Of a stretch of 64,000 nt of DNA, positions 1 through 7,269 are shown one piece after another (position 1 is the stretch's first letter; every line of letters starts with the position of its first letter). A program made the position numbers and the translations under genes. This stretch comes from Ignavibacteriota bacterium (lineage in GTDB: Bacteria; Bacteroidota; Ignavibacteria; Ignavibacteriales; Melioribacteraceae), in the NCBI GenBank assembly GCA_002698995.1, contig PAAX01000036.1:1-64000 (forward strand). Reading direction: 5' to 3'. A model generated the notes under the pieces. It was not told where the DNA came from, ran no database searches, and was given only the letters and a program-made list of their open reading frames with translations.

Positions 1-241
1 GCAAAGTCTAAAATCTTTTTTCTAGAGATAATGTGCATGAACAAATATATCTCATTATGAGATGTTTGTCAATCCAATTAATTATTAGCCGGAGGCGTTA
101 AGCTTTAGTGTAGGCGAGCCCGAACCTTTTTCCGTACAAGCGGAGCGGGACTTTGCTATTGCGGAGCGGCAGTCAGTTTCTAAAGTTAAAAGTTCATCAA
201 GTTGAAAGACTGGTGGTTGGTAATTTTATAAAGTCTTTTGT
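1..241. other. Non-coding left edge with a GC-richer patch
   Basis: No gene is supported here. The stretch from about 88 to 170 is clearly richer in G+C than its surroundings and carries a direct repeat, GCGGAGCGG at 140-148 and again at 161-169. It lies downstream of the stop codon of the 823-codon minus-strand gene. Its nature is unknown; the true end of whatever unit it belongs to may lie left of the window. Confidence 0.4.
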
Positions 242-2713
242 TTAGGCTAGGTAAAGGGTTAATGAGTTTTTAAGCGGGCGGTAGGTTTTTTTGCTTATTG
301 ATTGAACTACTTCTCTTACTAAGTAATCTCCTTCTTGGATTTTGCATTCATCTCCCAGATTATGTTCGTCGTTTCCTATTAAAACTTTTCCGGCGCAAAT
401 AATTATTTCTTGTGATTCCTTGTATAACTCAGCTTTCAACTCTTTGCTTGACCAGATTCTGATTTGTTCTACTTTTATCATTTCTTTTGATGCTTGGTTA
501 TATCTTTCAATAGTACCATTTTTCTTAATTTGATAGCCTATTCCAACCTTACCAAACATTTGTATGGTATAATCTGATATTCCTTCCATCCAGAGAATTG
601 AATCATGGACAGCTCTTTCGCTCTTGTATATCTGATATGCCCAATGTTTAGTTATTTCTCTTTTTTCTTCATCCTCATATTGGCAAAAACTTTCTCTTAA
701 TTCTGATTGGATTCTTTCTATCTCTTTTCGGCGGATAGATTCTCTTTCATAAACCTTGAGTTTCTTTGTTTGATCAAGCATAATAGCCATTGAACGGTTG
801 TAACTTTTAAGATGAGTTTGCGCGGCATCAATCATTTGATTTTCTATATTGGCTATTCCTATTTCTGTTATTGGTACTTCTATTCTGTCTATGTAACCTT
901 TAACTCTATTTCCTTTTGATACAGATCCTTCTCCTAAGATTTCTTTATCTGTATGTTTGATAAGTATTTTAATAGCATCTAACATTTCATCTAGAGGATG
1001 ATCTTCTGCAACAGTTACTAAAGGCTGTTTCTTCTCCGGAAATCTGTGAACCAAAGATTTAGCTGTAGGTATTTTGTCATCTATTATCTTCTCAATCATA
1101 AGAGATACTGCTTCCATATCTTCACTTGAGCTTATTCCTTCCTTGACAGTTGAATCTATTACTCGTTCTAAGTTCCAGTTAAATGCTTTCATGAAACTTT
1201 TCATTAAGGATTTGTTAGTTATCCCAATTGCAGAACGATGCATTTCTCCATTAGCTGCTGTTCCAATATTGGCTGAGTTTGCTGATATTTTAGTGTAGGT
1301 TCTTAAAAGGTTATCTCTTGTGTAGGAGATTGGTTCTTCTTCTTTCTTGCTCTCCTTGAGATAAGCATCAAATAGTTTATTGCCGGTTGATTCTTGTTTC
1401 TCTTCTTTTGGCTTAGATACCTTTTTCGGCGGGATGATATTTATTATTTTGTTTACTTCTTTTGGTCCTAAATTATCTAAGTAAGTAATTGAATGAAGTC
1501 CATATTCGCCGTATTGATTTGGGTTTCTATAAATAATAGCTTTTCCATCTTCTACCGGGATTATTCCAGCACTGTCATCTAAATCTGCACCCCCTTTAAC
1601 TGATAGAAAGTCTTCAATGATTTGAGGGTTAATCCATATATTGCCGTATTTGTCTAATTCTACATCTGTTTTATCAGAGCTAAGGGAAAAACTTCCATCT
1701 TTATCATGGTTTCTAAGATCAACTCTAAAATATCCTCTTATTCCACTTGGAACGGGGATTCTGAATACTGGAGTACCATTTTTATTCTCAGCAAAGTTAA
1801 GCATTGATGAACGGAATAATGACCAAGCTTGTCTTACCAATCCCGGGAAGCGTCTGTAATCAATCTTATGCCAAAGAGCTTTTCTTAGTGTCCAGTTTTC
1901 ATTATCATGATCTTCAGGATCAATATCATCAAAGTTATCTAGCCAATTAATTAATTTGCCGGAAAATAAATCTTCCTTGAATTTATTAACTCCTTCAACA
2001 GACCAAGCAAAGTACTGCTTCTGCCCGAATAAGTCCCATAGATTAAGTATGGATTGGATGTCTATTCTGAGAGTATCGCTTAGTTTAGTCGGTTCTATGG
2101 CTAAGTAAAAACTCTCTGAGTTGAATTTGATTTCTGACTTGATATTATCTTTACCGTAAACAATTACATCATGCTCAATCTTATCTGAAAAAACGCAGTG
2201 CCCTTTAACTAATCCTTCCTTGTAAAACATTGTGAACTGTGCTGACTCGTTAGCCTCAGCTTTAGTATAACCAAGAGATTTAGCTAAGTCAACAGATATT
2301 ACTGAGAGTCCATCTACTTTAGATATTGGAATTGAGTTGTTTATGTTAACGTCAATGTTCTTGAAAAAAGCACCAAAGCGGGTTGGGCGGAATATTCTGC
2401 TTAGATATTTGCCGGACTTAAATAGGTTAGAAGAACTAATTGAGATGTTGAAATGATTATTGAACTGACTGAATGGGATTAGCTCCCCTTGAGAATCATA
2501 AGCGTGGATGGTTCTGAGTTTATCTTCTCTGAGATAGGCAAAGGAAAACTGTTCTGTTAGTAAAGCAAGTTCAGCTTCTCCTTCGTTAAACATTCGGGAA
2601 TGGAATTCTACATTGGAAAGATTAAAGGCAGCTAAATCAAAAAATGCGGGGCGGTAGCTTCCTTGCTTAGCATTTGTTTTAATTGGACGAGAAATTAATT
2701 GATTGTAAGACAT
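242..2713 (-). CDS. Uncharacterised 823-aa protein, possible double-psi beta-barrel polymerase-like
   Basis: I do not recognise the family with certainty. The start at 2713 is chosen because GGAGG lies five bases upstream (2719-2723); a longer frame to 2743 would run into the terminator hairpin. No signal peptide or membrane segment is seen. Residues 134-145 (DGLSVISVDLAK) and 164-173 (YKEGLVKGHC) resemble the first barrel of QDE-1/RdRP-type polymerases (DG.G.IS..LA, then G..KG). Residues 374-381 (GGADLDDS) resemble the catalytic (S)GGDLDGD motif, and residues 395-405 (YRNPNQYGEYG) resemble the conserved RNP/RAP motif. Residues 482-490 and 514-526 resemble the segment that follows the active site. 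The RNP-like motif comes after the Asp motif, the reverse of the usual order, and the last Asp of DxDGD is Ser. A charged low-complexity linker spans about 429-462 and a basic/acidic helical region about 650-700. It stands alone, downstream of an attenuator-like hairpin. The function is inferred only. Confidence 0.55.
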   Translation of the reverse strand: MSYNQLISRPIKTNAKQGSYRPAFFDLAAFNLSNVEFHSRMFNEGEAELALLTEQFSFAYLREDKLRTIHAYDSQGELIPFSQFNNHFNISISSSNLFKSGKYLSRIFRPTRFGAFFKNIDVNINNSIPISKVDGLSVISVDLAKSLGYTKAEANESAQFTMFYKEGLVKGHCVFSDKIEHDVIVYGKDNIKSEIKFNSESFYLAIEPTKLSDTLRIDIQSILNLWDLFGQKQYFAWSVEGVNKFKEDLFSGKLINWLDNFDDIDPEDHDNENWTLRKALWHKIDYRRFPGLVRQAWSLFRSSMLNFAENKNGTPVFRIPVPSGIRGYFRVDLRNHDKDGSFSLSSDKTDVELDKYGNIWINPQIIEDFLSVKGGADLDDSAGIIPVEDGKAIIYRNPNQYGEYGLHSITYLDNLGPKEVNKIINIIPPKKVSKPKEEKQESTGNKLFDAYLKESKKEEEPISYTRDNLLRTYTKISANSANIGTAANGEMHRSAIGITNKSLMKSFMKAFNWNLERVIDSTVKEGISSSEDMEAVSLMIEKIIDDKIPTAKSLVHRFPEKKQPLVTVAEDHPLDEMLDAIKILIKHTDKEILGEGSVSKGNRVKGYIDRIEVPITEIGIANIENQMIDAAQTHLKSYNRSMAIMLDQTKKLKVYERESIRRKEIERIQSELRESFCQYEDEEKREITKHWAYQIYKSERAVHDSILWMEGISDYTIQMFGKVGIGYQIKKNGTIERYNQASKEMIKVEQIRIWSSKELKAELYKESQEIIICAGKVLIGNDEHNLGDECKIQEGDYLVREVVQSISKKTYRPLKNSLTLYLA

Positions 2714-2730
2714 GACAACCTCCATAAATA

Positions 2731-2765
2731 AAAAAAGCCCCACTCGGATAAGACCAAGTGAGGCT
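2731..2765 (-). terminator. Intrinsic terminator/attenuator hairpin just before the 823-aa gene
   Basis: Read on the minus strand, a 12-bp stem (2754-2765 with 2736-2747) closes a six-base loop and is followed by six or seven U. Two positions that are C/A mismatches on the plus strand become U-G pairs on the minus strand, so the structure is a minus-strand RNA hairpin. It sits eight bases before the GGAGG of the downstream gene, with no recognisable gene upstream for it to terminate, which suggests a conditional terminator in a leader. Confidence 0.7.
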
Positions 2766-3245
2766 TGTATTGTTAGTTAATATTGTTTACTAGTTGATTA
2801 TGAGTCCCAGAGAAAAGGTCTATATTTTAGACCCCCGGGGGCTCGCAATGGATTTGAAAAGGGTCCCATACAACACCCAATAAGTTACCCAGGTGGAGGT
2901 TATAGACGAATCAACTTTGCAGATTATGTGTTTCGCTAATAATATTTTTCAACTTTAGCATTTCTCAAAAGTTTATCACCAATTTTTCCACTTTTTAACT
3001 TAAGGATATTGAGCACAAACTTTTTCCACTTTTCCACTTATGAAGGTTAAGCGTTGATTTTTCCACTTTTCCACTTTTGGAGAAGTATTTAATATTTGTA
3101 TTGAATTTTCTAATGTACCAATTAGCAAGCTATTTTACAGGTAAGTTAAGTTCGTGTGGAAATGAATTAATAAAGAATTTAAGAAATGTTGTTGTTTATG
3201 AATAAAAGTTCCTGCAGTTTGTCCTGCAGTGAATTGCTTTAAACT
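2766..3245. other. Leader/intergenic region with structured and repeated DNA
   Basis: About 480 bases without a credible gene. It holds a short hairpin (GGTCTA/TAGACC) next to a CCCCCGGGGG palindrome near 2817-2841, a segment at 2837-2858 that resembles the 3' part of the neighbouring tRNA-Val, and a 37-38 bp iteration between 2907 and about 3080 annotated separately. The region is on the promoter side of the minus-strand 823-aa gene. I see no clear promoter match of the kind found elsewhere in the window. Confidence 0.5.
2907..3080. repeat. Iteron-like 37-38 bp direct repeats
   Basis: A core close to TTTTTCCACTTTTCCACTT begins at 3058, 3021, 2983 and, more degenerate, 2945; a still weaker copy starts at 2907. 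The starts are 37 or 38 bases apart. The first 19 bases of each unit are conserved and the rest is variable. The best copies are the two farthest from the 823-aa gene. The regular spacing suggests a protein-binding array such as replication iterons or a regulatory site, but no initiator gene is recognisable nearby. Confidence 0.6.
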
Positions 3246-3282
3246 AAAAAGTCCTTGTAACTTATTGTTTTACAAGGACTTA
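3246..3282 (-). terminator. Terminator of tRNA-Val
   Basis: On the minus strand AAGTCCTTGTAA pairs with TTACAAGGACTT around a short loop and is followed by a run of T. It starts a few bases past the 3' end of the tRNA-Val gene. Confidence 0.85.
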
Positions 3283-3285
3283 GAG

Positions 3286-3360
3286 TGGGGGCACATGGAT
3301 TCGAACCAAGGACCTTCTGCTTGTAAGGCAGACGCTCTAAACCAGCTGAGCTATGCCCCC
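3286..3360 (-). tRNA. tRNA-Val (anticodon TAC)
   Basis: A full cloverleaf can be drawn: a 7-bp acceptor stem (3354-3360 with 3287-3293), discriminator A at 3286, D stem GCTC/GAGC, anticodon stem TCTGC/GCAGA with loop CTTACAA, and T loop TTCGAAT. The T stem has one T-T mismatch. CCA is not encoded. The gene is flanked by its own promoter (3398-3428) and terminator. Its 3' end points towards the unusual 823-aa gene region, the side where integrative elements insert. Confidence 0.93.
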
Positions 3361-3654
3361 GTGTTTTATTACTCAATTCTTTCAAAAAACTAGATTTCAA
3401 ATATATTGCTAAACTGATAATTTTGCAACTATAAACTATTCTTGCCACTATTTTTATTTATCAACCCAATAATTTGTTTATTTTTATGGAAGTTTATAGT
3501 ACTATCATTCAATTATTTTTTTAGAACGTATCCGACGTATTTTTATTTTAGTAACTGATTCTTCGTTTACAGTATTATTCCCTATTATAAAAAATGCAGA
3601 TAAAATTTAGCTAACATACAAGTGAATTGAATACTAAAAAAATATAGAGGTATT
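3361..3654. other. AT-rich intergenic region between tRNA-Val and csp
   Basis: Apart from the tRNA-Val promoter near its left edge I see no gene, repeat or structure in this stretch. Short open frames overlapping the tRNA are spurious. Confidence 0.5.
3398..3428 (-). promoter_or_regulatory. Bacteroidetes-type promoter of tRNA-Val
   Basis: On the minus strand TTG (3426-3428) is followed after 20 bases by TATATTTG (3398-3405), matching the -33 TTG and -7 TAnnTTTG elements known for Bacteroidetes. The expected start of transcription is about 30 bases before the mature tRNA. Confidence 0.65.
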
Positions 3655-3686
3655 TAAAATAAAAACGGCGTCTTAAAGACGCCGAA
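3655..3686 (-). terminator. Terminator of the cold-shock gene
   Basis: CGGCGTCTT pairs with AAGACGCCG around a single-base loop; on the minus strand it is followed by TTTTTATTTT. It lies about 20 bases past the csp stop codon. Confidence 0.85.
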
Positions 3687-3707
3687 AACTTTGCAGTTTA
3701 TAGATAC

Positions 3708-3917
3708 CTAAGCAACTCTTACTTCTTGTGCTTGTAGTCCTTTTTGGCCTTTAGCAACTGTAAACTCTACTTTTTGACCTTCTTCGAGTGTACGGTAACC
3801 ATCACCAACAATAGCTTGAAAATGTACAAATACATCTTCGCCATTTTGACGTTGGATAAAGCCATAACCTTTAGAACTATTGAACCATTTTACGGTTCCA
3901 GACTCACGCTCTGCCAT
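3708..3917 (-). CDS. Cold-shock domain protein (CspA family)
   Basis: This 69-residue protein is a single cold-shock domain, an OB fold that binds single-stranded RNA or DNA and acts as an RNA chaperone in the cytoplasm. The RNP1 motif KGYGFIQ (about residues 16-22) and RNP2 motif DVFVHFQ (about 28-34) are intact, and the length matches the family. The start codon at 3917 gives the usual N terminus ([14 protein letters not shown]). It is monocistronic, with its own terminator downstream and a leader of unknown length upstream. Which Csp paralogue it is, and whether it responds to cold, cannot be told from the sequence. Confidence 0.95.
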   Translation of the reverse strand: MAERESGTVKWFNSSKGYGFIQRQNGEDVFVHFQAIVGDGYRTLEEGQKVEFTVAKGQKGLQAQEVRVA

Positions 3918-4025
3918 GTTACGGATCTCTTAAATAATGATAAAAACAAATTAATTAAACGAACAGAGCGCCCATCTACTAAAAATTACTACTTACGAAT
4001 TTTTACGAAAATTGCTCAAGTTCTA

Positions 4026-4057
4026 CAAAAAAGGGAGGCCAATTTCTTAGCTCCCTT
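4026..4057 (-). terminator. Terminator of tRNA-Asn
   Basis: On the minus strand AAGGGAG pairs with CTCCCTT and is followed by a run of T, directly behind the tRNA-Asn 3' end. Confidence 0.85.
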
Positions 4058-4059
4058 CG

Positions 4060-4131
4060 CTCCACGTGTAGGACTCGAACCTACAACCCTGCGGTTAACA
4101 GCCGCATGCTCTACCATTGAGCTAACGTGGA
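4060..4131 (-). tRNA. tRNA-Asn (anticodon GTT)
   Basis: A 72-base cloverleaf with a perfect 7-bp acceptor stem TCCACGT/ACGTGGA, discriminator G, D stem GCTC/GAGC, anticodon stem TGCGG/CCGCA with loop CTGTTAA, and T arm GTAGG-TTCGAGT-CCTAC. CCA is not encoded. Confidence 0.95.
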
Positions 4132-4146
4132 ATAAAACTAAGACTT

Positions 4147-4177
4147 CAAAAATAGACCATACGCACTAAATTGTCAA
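4147..4177 (-). promoter_or_regulatory. Bacteroidetes-type promoter of tRNA-Asn
   Basis: On the minus strand TTGACA (4172-4177) is followed by TATTTTTG (4147-4154), with 20 bases between TTG and the -7 box. The mature tRNA begins 16 bases downstream of the box. Confidence 0.7.
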
Positions 4178-4351
4178 GTATTTTTGTATTTTTTTTATAT
4201 AAGGAAATATTTATCAATTAAAATAATTCCTTTTCTAAGAAATGAGAATTCATATTCAATCGATCTTCATAACATAGCATTTTACCATTTTTCACTCGGC
4301 ATATTAATTGATTCAAATATCTTTTTAGACAAAATGAAAACTGAGGGCTTT

Positions 4352-4762
4352 ATGAGTGTAAATTATATTGAGCACATCGGTATTGCAGTTAAAAACCTTG
4401 ATGAGGCAATCAATTATTATGAAAATATTCTTGGAATGAAATGTTATGCAGTTGAAGAAGTTACAGATCAAAAAGTAAAAACTGCATTTTTTATGGTAGG
4501 GCAAACTAAAATTGAGTTATTAGAATCAATTGCCGATGATGGTCCCATAGCAAAATTTATTGAAAAAAAAGGTGAAGGAATACATCATTTAGCATTTAAT
4601 GTTGATGATGTTGCGGAATCGTTAAAGAATGTTGAAGAAAAAGGGATCCAATTAATTGATAAAGCGCCTAGAAAAGGAGCTGAAGGTTTATCAATTGGTT
4701 TTCTGCATCCAAAATCTACTTATGGAGTATTAACAGAATTTTGCGGTAAACCAAAAGAATAA
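4352..4762 (+). CDS. mce: Methylmalonyl-CoA epimerase
   Basis: This 136-residue protein interconverts (S)- and (R)-methylmalonyl-CoA in the cytoplasm, linking the mutase to the decarboxylase/carboxylase. It is a vicinal-oxygen-chelate fold; likely metal ligands are His8 (in EHIGIAV), Glu55, His78 or His79 (in GEGIHHLAF) and Glu129 (in LTEF). The length fits the family (about 135). An open frame extends further upstream, but GAGGG at 4343-4347 and the N-terminal alignment with known epimerases support the start at 4352. It is followed after 35 bases by mmdA and is probably the first gene of the mmd operon. Confidence 0.93.
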   Translation: MSVNYIEHIGIAVKNLDEAINYYENILGMKCYAVEEVTDQKVKTAFFMVGQTKIELLESIADDGPIAKFIEKKGEGIHHLAFNVDDVAESLKNVEEKGIQLIDKAPRKGAEGLSIGFLHPKSTYGVLTEFCGKPKE

Positions 4763-4797
4763 TTTAACTGAAGAGATTTTAATCAAACGGAGATAAA

Positions 4798-6357
4798 ATG
4801 GCAATTCAAGAGAAAATTAAAGAATTGATGGATATGCGTGAAAAGGCGCGTTTGGGAGGTGGTGAAAAGAGAATTGAATCCCAGCACCAAAAAGGAAAAT
4901 ATACCGCTCGTGAACGTATTGATATGTTGCTTGATGAAGGTAGCTTTGAAGAATTTGATATGTTTGTTTCTCATCGTACTGTTGATTTTGGACTAGACAA
5001 GCAGAGTTATTTATCAGATGGCGTTGTTACTGGTTACGGTACTATTGACGGTAGACTAGTTTATGTTTTTTCACAGGATTTTACTGTTTTCGGCGGTTCT
5101 CTTTCTGAGATGTATGCTCAGAAAATTTGTAAGATTATGGACAAAGCTATGAAAATGGGAGCTCCCGTAATCGGTATTAATGATTCCGGCGGTGCTCGTA
5201 TTCAAGAAGGTGTTAAAAGTCTGGGCGGTTACGCCGATATTTTTCAAAGAAATATTTTGGCATCCGGATTAATACCGCAAATTTCCGCAATATTTGGTCC
5301 TTGTGCCGGTGGTGCTGTTTATTCACCTGCTCTAACAGATTTTACTATTATGAGTAAAGGTACAAGCTATATGTTTGTTACCGGACCTAAAGTTGTAAAA
5401 ACAGTAACAGGAGAAACTGTAACTGACGAAGAACTTGGCGGTGCTTCAATTCATGCCACAAAATCTGGTGTTGCTCACTTTGTAGCAGATGATGAAAATG
5501 AAGGTATTTTATTAATCAGAAAATTATTGAGTTACTTACCTCAAAATAATTTGGAAGAACCTCCAATATCTTCATGTGATGATCCAATAGACAGATTGGA
5601 TGATTCATTGAACGAAATAATTCCGGATAATCCAAACAAACCTTACGATGTCAAGGATGTTATTCATTCAATTGCAGATTACAATGAATTTTTAGAAGTA
5701 CAAAGACAGTATGCACCAAATATAATAACCGGTTTTGCAAAGTTTAACGGAATGTCGGTTGGTATTGTTGCAAATCAACCAAGTTACTTAGCAGGTGTTT
5801 TGGATATTAATGCTTCAAGAAAAGCTGCTAGATTTGTTCGTTTCTGCGATTCATTCAATATTCCAATTGTAACTCTAGTTGATGTTCCCGGATTTTTACC
5901 AGGTACAGCCCAGGAATACGGCGGAATAATTCTGCATGGTGCAAAATTATTATTTGCATACGGAGAAGCTACTGTTCCAAAAGTAACAATCATTTTAAGA
6001 AAAGCATACGGCGGTGCGTACGATGTAATGAGTTCAAAACATTTGCGCGGTGATATTAACTACGCTTGGCCTACTGCAGAAATTGCAGTTATGGGTCCTA
6101 AAGGTGCAATAGAAGTTCTTCATGCAAGAGAATTGAAGGAAATTGAAACCGAAGAAGCAAGAGTAGAATTCATTAAGGAAAAAGAAGAAGAATATAAACG
6201 AAAATTTGCCACTCCTTATGTAGCTGCAAAATATGGTTATATTGATGATGTTATCGAGCCGAGAAATACAAGATTTAGAGTTATAAGAGCATTAAATATG
6301 CTTGCTACTAAGAAGGATTCTAATCCTCCTAAAAAACACTCTAATATGCCGTTATAG
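4798..6357 (+). CDS. mmdA: Methylmalonyl-CoA decarboxylase alpha subunit (carboxyltransferase)
   Basis: This 519-residue protein belongs to the acyl-CoA carboxyltransferase family, which also includes the propionyl-CoA carboxylase beta chain. It moves the carboxyl group from (S)-methylmalonyl-CoA to the biotin carrier. Two crotonase-like halves are seen, with oxyanion-hole motifs GGARIQEG (131-138) and [17 protein letters not shown] (166-182), and a C-terminal half with a DVPGFLPGT motif. A good ribosome binding site (CGGAG) precedes the start. No biotin carboxylase gene is nearby, while delta, gamma and beta subunits of a sodium pump follow, so decarboxylase is preferred to carboxylase. Operation in the reverse direction cannot be excluded. 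Confidence 0.92.
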   Translation: MAIQEKIKELMDMREKARLGGGEKRIESQHQKGKYTARERIDMLLDEGSFEEFDMFVSHRTVDFGLDKQSYLSDGVVTGYGTIDGRLVYVFSQDFTVFGGSLSEMYAQKICKIMDKAMKMGAPVIGINDSGGARIQEGVKSLGGYADIFQRNILASGLIPQISAIFGPCAGGAVYSPALTDFTIMSKGTSYMFVTGPKVVKTVTGETVTDEELGGASIHATKSGVAHFVADDENEGILLIRKLLSYLPQNNLEEPPISSCDDPIDRLDDSLNEIIPDNPNKPYDVKDVIHSIADYNEFLEVQRQYAPNIITGFAKFNGMSVGIVANQPSYLAGVLDINASRKAARFVRFCDSFNIPIVTLVDVPGFLPGTAQEYGGIILHGAKLLFAYGEATVPKVTIILRKAYGGAYDVMSSKHLRGDINYAWPTAEIAVMGPKGAIEVLHARELKEIETEEARVEFIKEKEEEYKRKFATPYVAAKYGYIDDVIEPRNTRFRVIRALNMLATKKDSNPPKKHSNMPL

Positions 6358-6366
6358 GAATCGAAT

Positions 6367-6816
6367 ATGAATAATGAAATATTAAACAGCGATACATTAA
6401 AGGCAGTTCAAGATACTGTAAGTGCAGCAAAAGAAGAGATTCATACTCTTAATAATTTAACATTCGATATATCCAAAATCGGATCCGATGGAATTATAAT
6501 TACAATCCTAGGTTATGTTGTTGTATTTGTTGCTTTGGTTATTCTCTTTTTGATAGTAAACAATATCAAAAATATTCTGAATTTTAACATCAAGAGTAAG
6601 CTTAAAAGAGAAGGTAAAATAACCGAAGGAACTGAGACTAAACCTGAAGAAGTAATGACCGGAGAAGTTAATGCTGCTATTGCAACTGCACTATATCTCT
6701 TTTTTGAAGAAGCGCATGATATGGAAAATACGGTTTTAACAATTAAAAAAGTACAAAGACCATATTCTCCATGGAGTTCAAAAATTTACGGATTAAGACA
6801 ATTTCCCAAAAGATAA
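6367..6816 (+). CDS. mmdD: Methylmalonyl-CoA decarboxylase delta subunit (OadG-like)
   Basis: This 149-residue protein has one membrane helix at about residues 42-64 and a cytoplasmic tail, the layout of the small OadG/MmdD subunit that anchors and assembles the sodium-pumping decarboxylase. The C-terminal end (RPYSPWSSKIYGLRQF) is typical of the longer form of this subunit in Bacteroidetes. It starts nine bases after the mmdA stop codon and ends 12 bases before the biotin carrier gene. Sequence conservation in this family is low, so the assignment rests on topology and position. Confidence 0.85.
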   Translation: MNNEILNSDTLKAVQDTVSAAKEEIHTLNNLTFDISKIGSDGIIITILGYVVVFVALVILFLIVNNIKNILNFNIKSKLKREGKITEGTETKPEEVMTGEVNAAIATALYLFFEEAHDMENTVLTIKKVQRPYSPWSSKIYGLRQFPKR

Positions 6817-6828
6817 ATCGGGTAAGAA

Positions 6829-7266
6829 ATGAAAAAATATAAGTTTACAATACAAGGAAACCAATATGATGTTGAACTAAAAAACTTCGAAGATAATATT
6901 GCAGAAATAGAAGTTAACGGTTCAACATACGAAGTGGAAATACATAGAGAAGTAAAAACTACTAAAACACCAAAATTAGTAAGAAGTGCTGTTTATCCAA
7001 CTGCGGAAAGCGATAAAGCAAAAACAAGCAAACCTTCGGAAAGTAAAGGGGCAGGTGCTTTAAAAGCTCCGCTTCCCGGAACAATATTATCTATTGCTGT
7101 TAAAGTTGGTGATATGGTTAAAAGCGGAGATAATCTTATAGTTATGGAAGCGATGAAAATGGAAAACAATATTAAAGCAAACATCGAAGGAAAAATAATT
7201 GCCGTTAAAGTAAATGTTGGTGATTCGGTTCTTGAAGGTGATGTTTTAGTAGAGATCGGGAGTTAA
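6829..7266 (+). CDS. mmdC: Biotin carrier subunit of methylmalonyl-CoA decarboxylase (gamma)
   Basis: This 145-residue protein ends in a biotinyl/lipoyl domain with the biotin attachment motif EAMKM; the modified residue is Lys110. A short N-terminal domain (1-48) is followed by a Lys/Ser/Thr/Pro-rich linker (about 49-76) and the carrier domain (77-145). It carries CO2 as carboxybiotin from the MmdA site to the MmdB membrane channel. Position between mmdD and mmdB with short gaps shows operon membership. Biotinylation would need a BirA that is not in the window. Confidence 0.93.
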   Translation: MKKYKFTIQGNQYDVELKNFEDNIAEIEVNGSTYEVEIHREVKTTKTPKLVRSAVYPTAESDKAKTSKPSESKGAGALKAPLPGTILSIAVKVGDMVKSGDNLIVMEAMKMENNIKANIEGKIIAVKVNVGDSVLEGDVLVEIGS

Positions 7267-7269
7267 TTA

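Noticed and set aside
2714-2743. Start of the 823-aa gene ten codons earlier.
   Set aside because: It starts in the T run of the terminator, without a ribosome binding site, while GGAGG sits correctly before the codon at 2713.
2945-3080. CRISPR-like spacing of the 38-bp units.
   Set aside because: The conserved part is only about 19 bases with 18-base gaps, the repeats are not identical, and there are no cas genes.
2837-3200. A tmRNA-like 5' end (GGGGGC then ATGGATTTGA) followed about 80 bases later by a GCA-initiated short frame ending TAATAA.
   Set aside because: The invariant TTCGAC is not present, the frame does not encode an ALAA-like tag, and no tRNA-like 3' half is found within the expected distance.
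3239-3448. 69-codon open frame on the minus strand.
   Set aside because: It runs through the tRNA-Val gene and its terminator.
3744-4169. 141-codon open frame on the plus strand.
   Set aside because: It covers the antisense of the cold-shock gene and of tRNA-Asn; no ribosome binding site.
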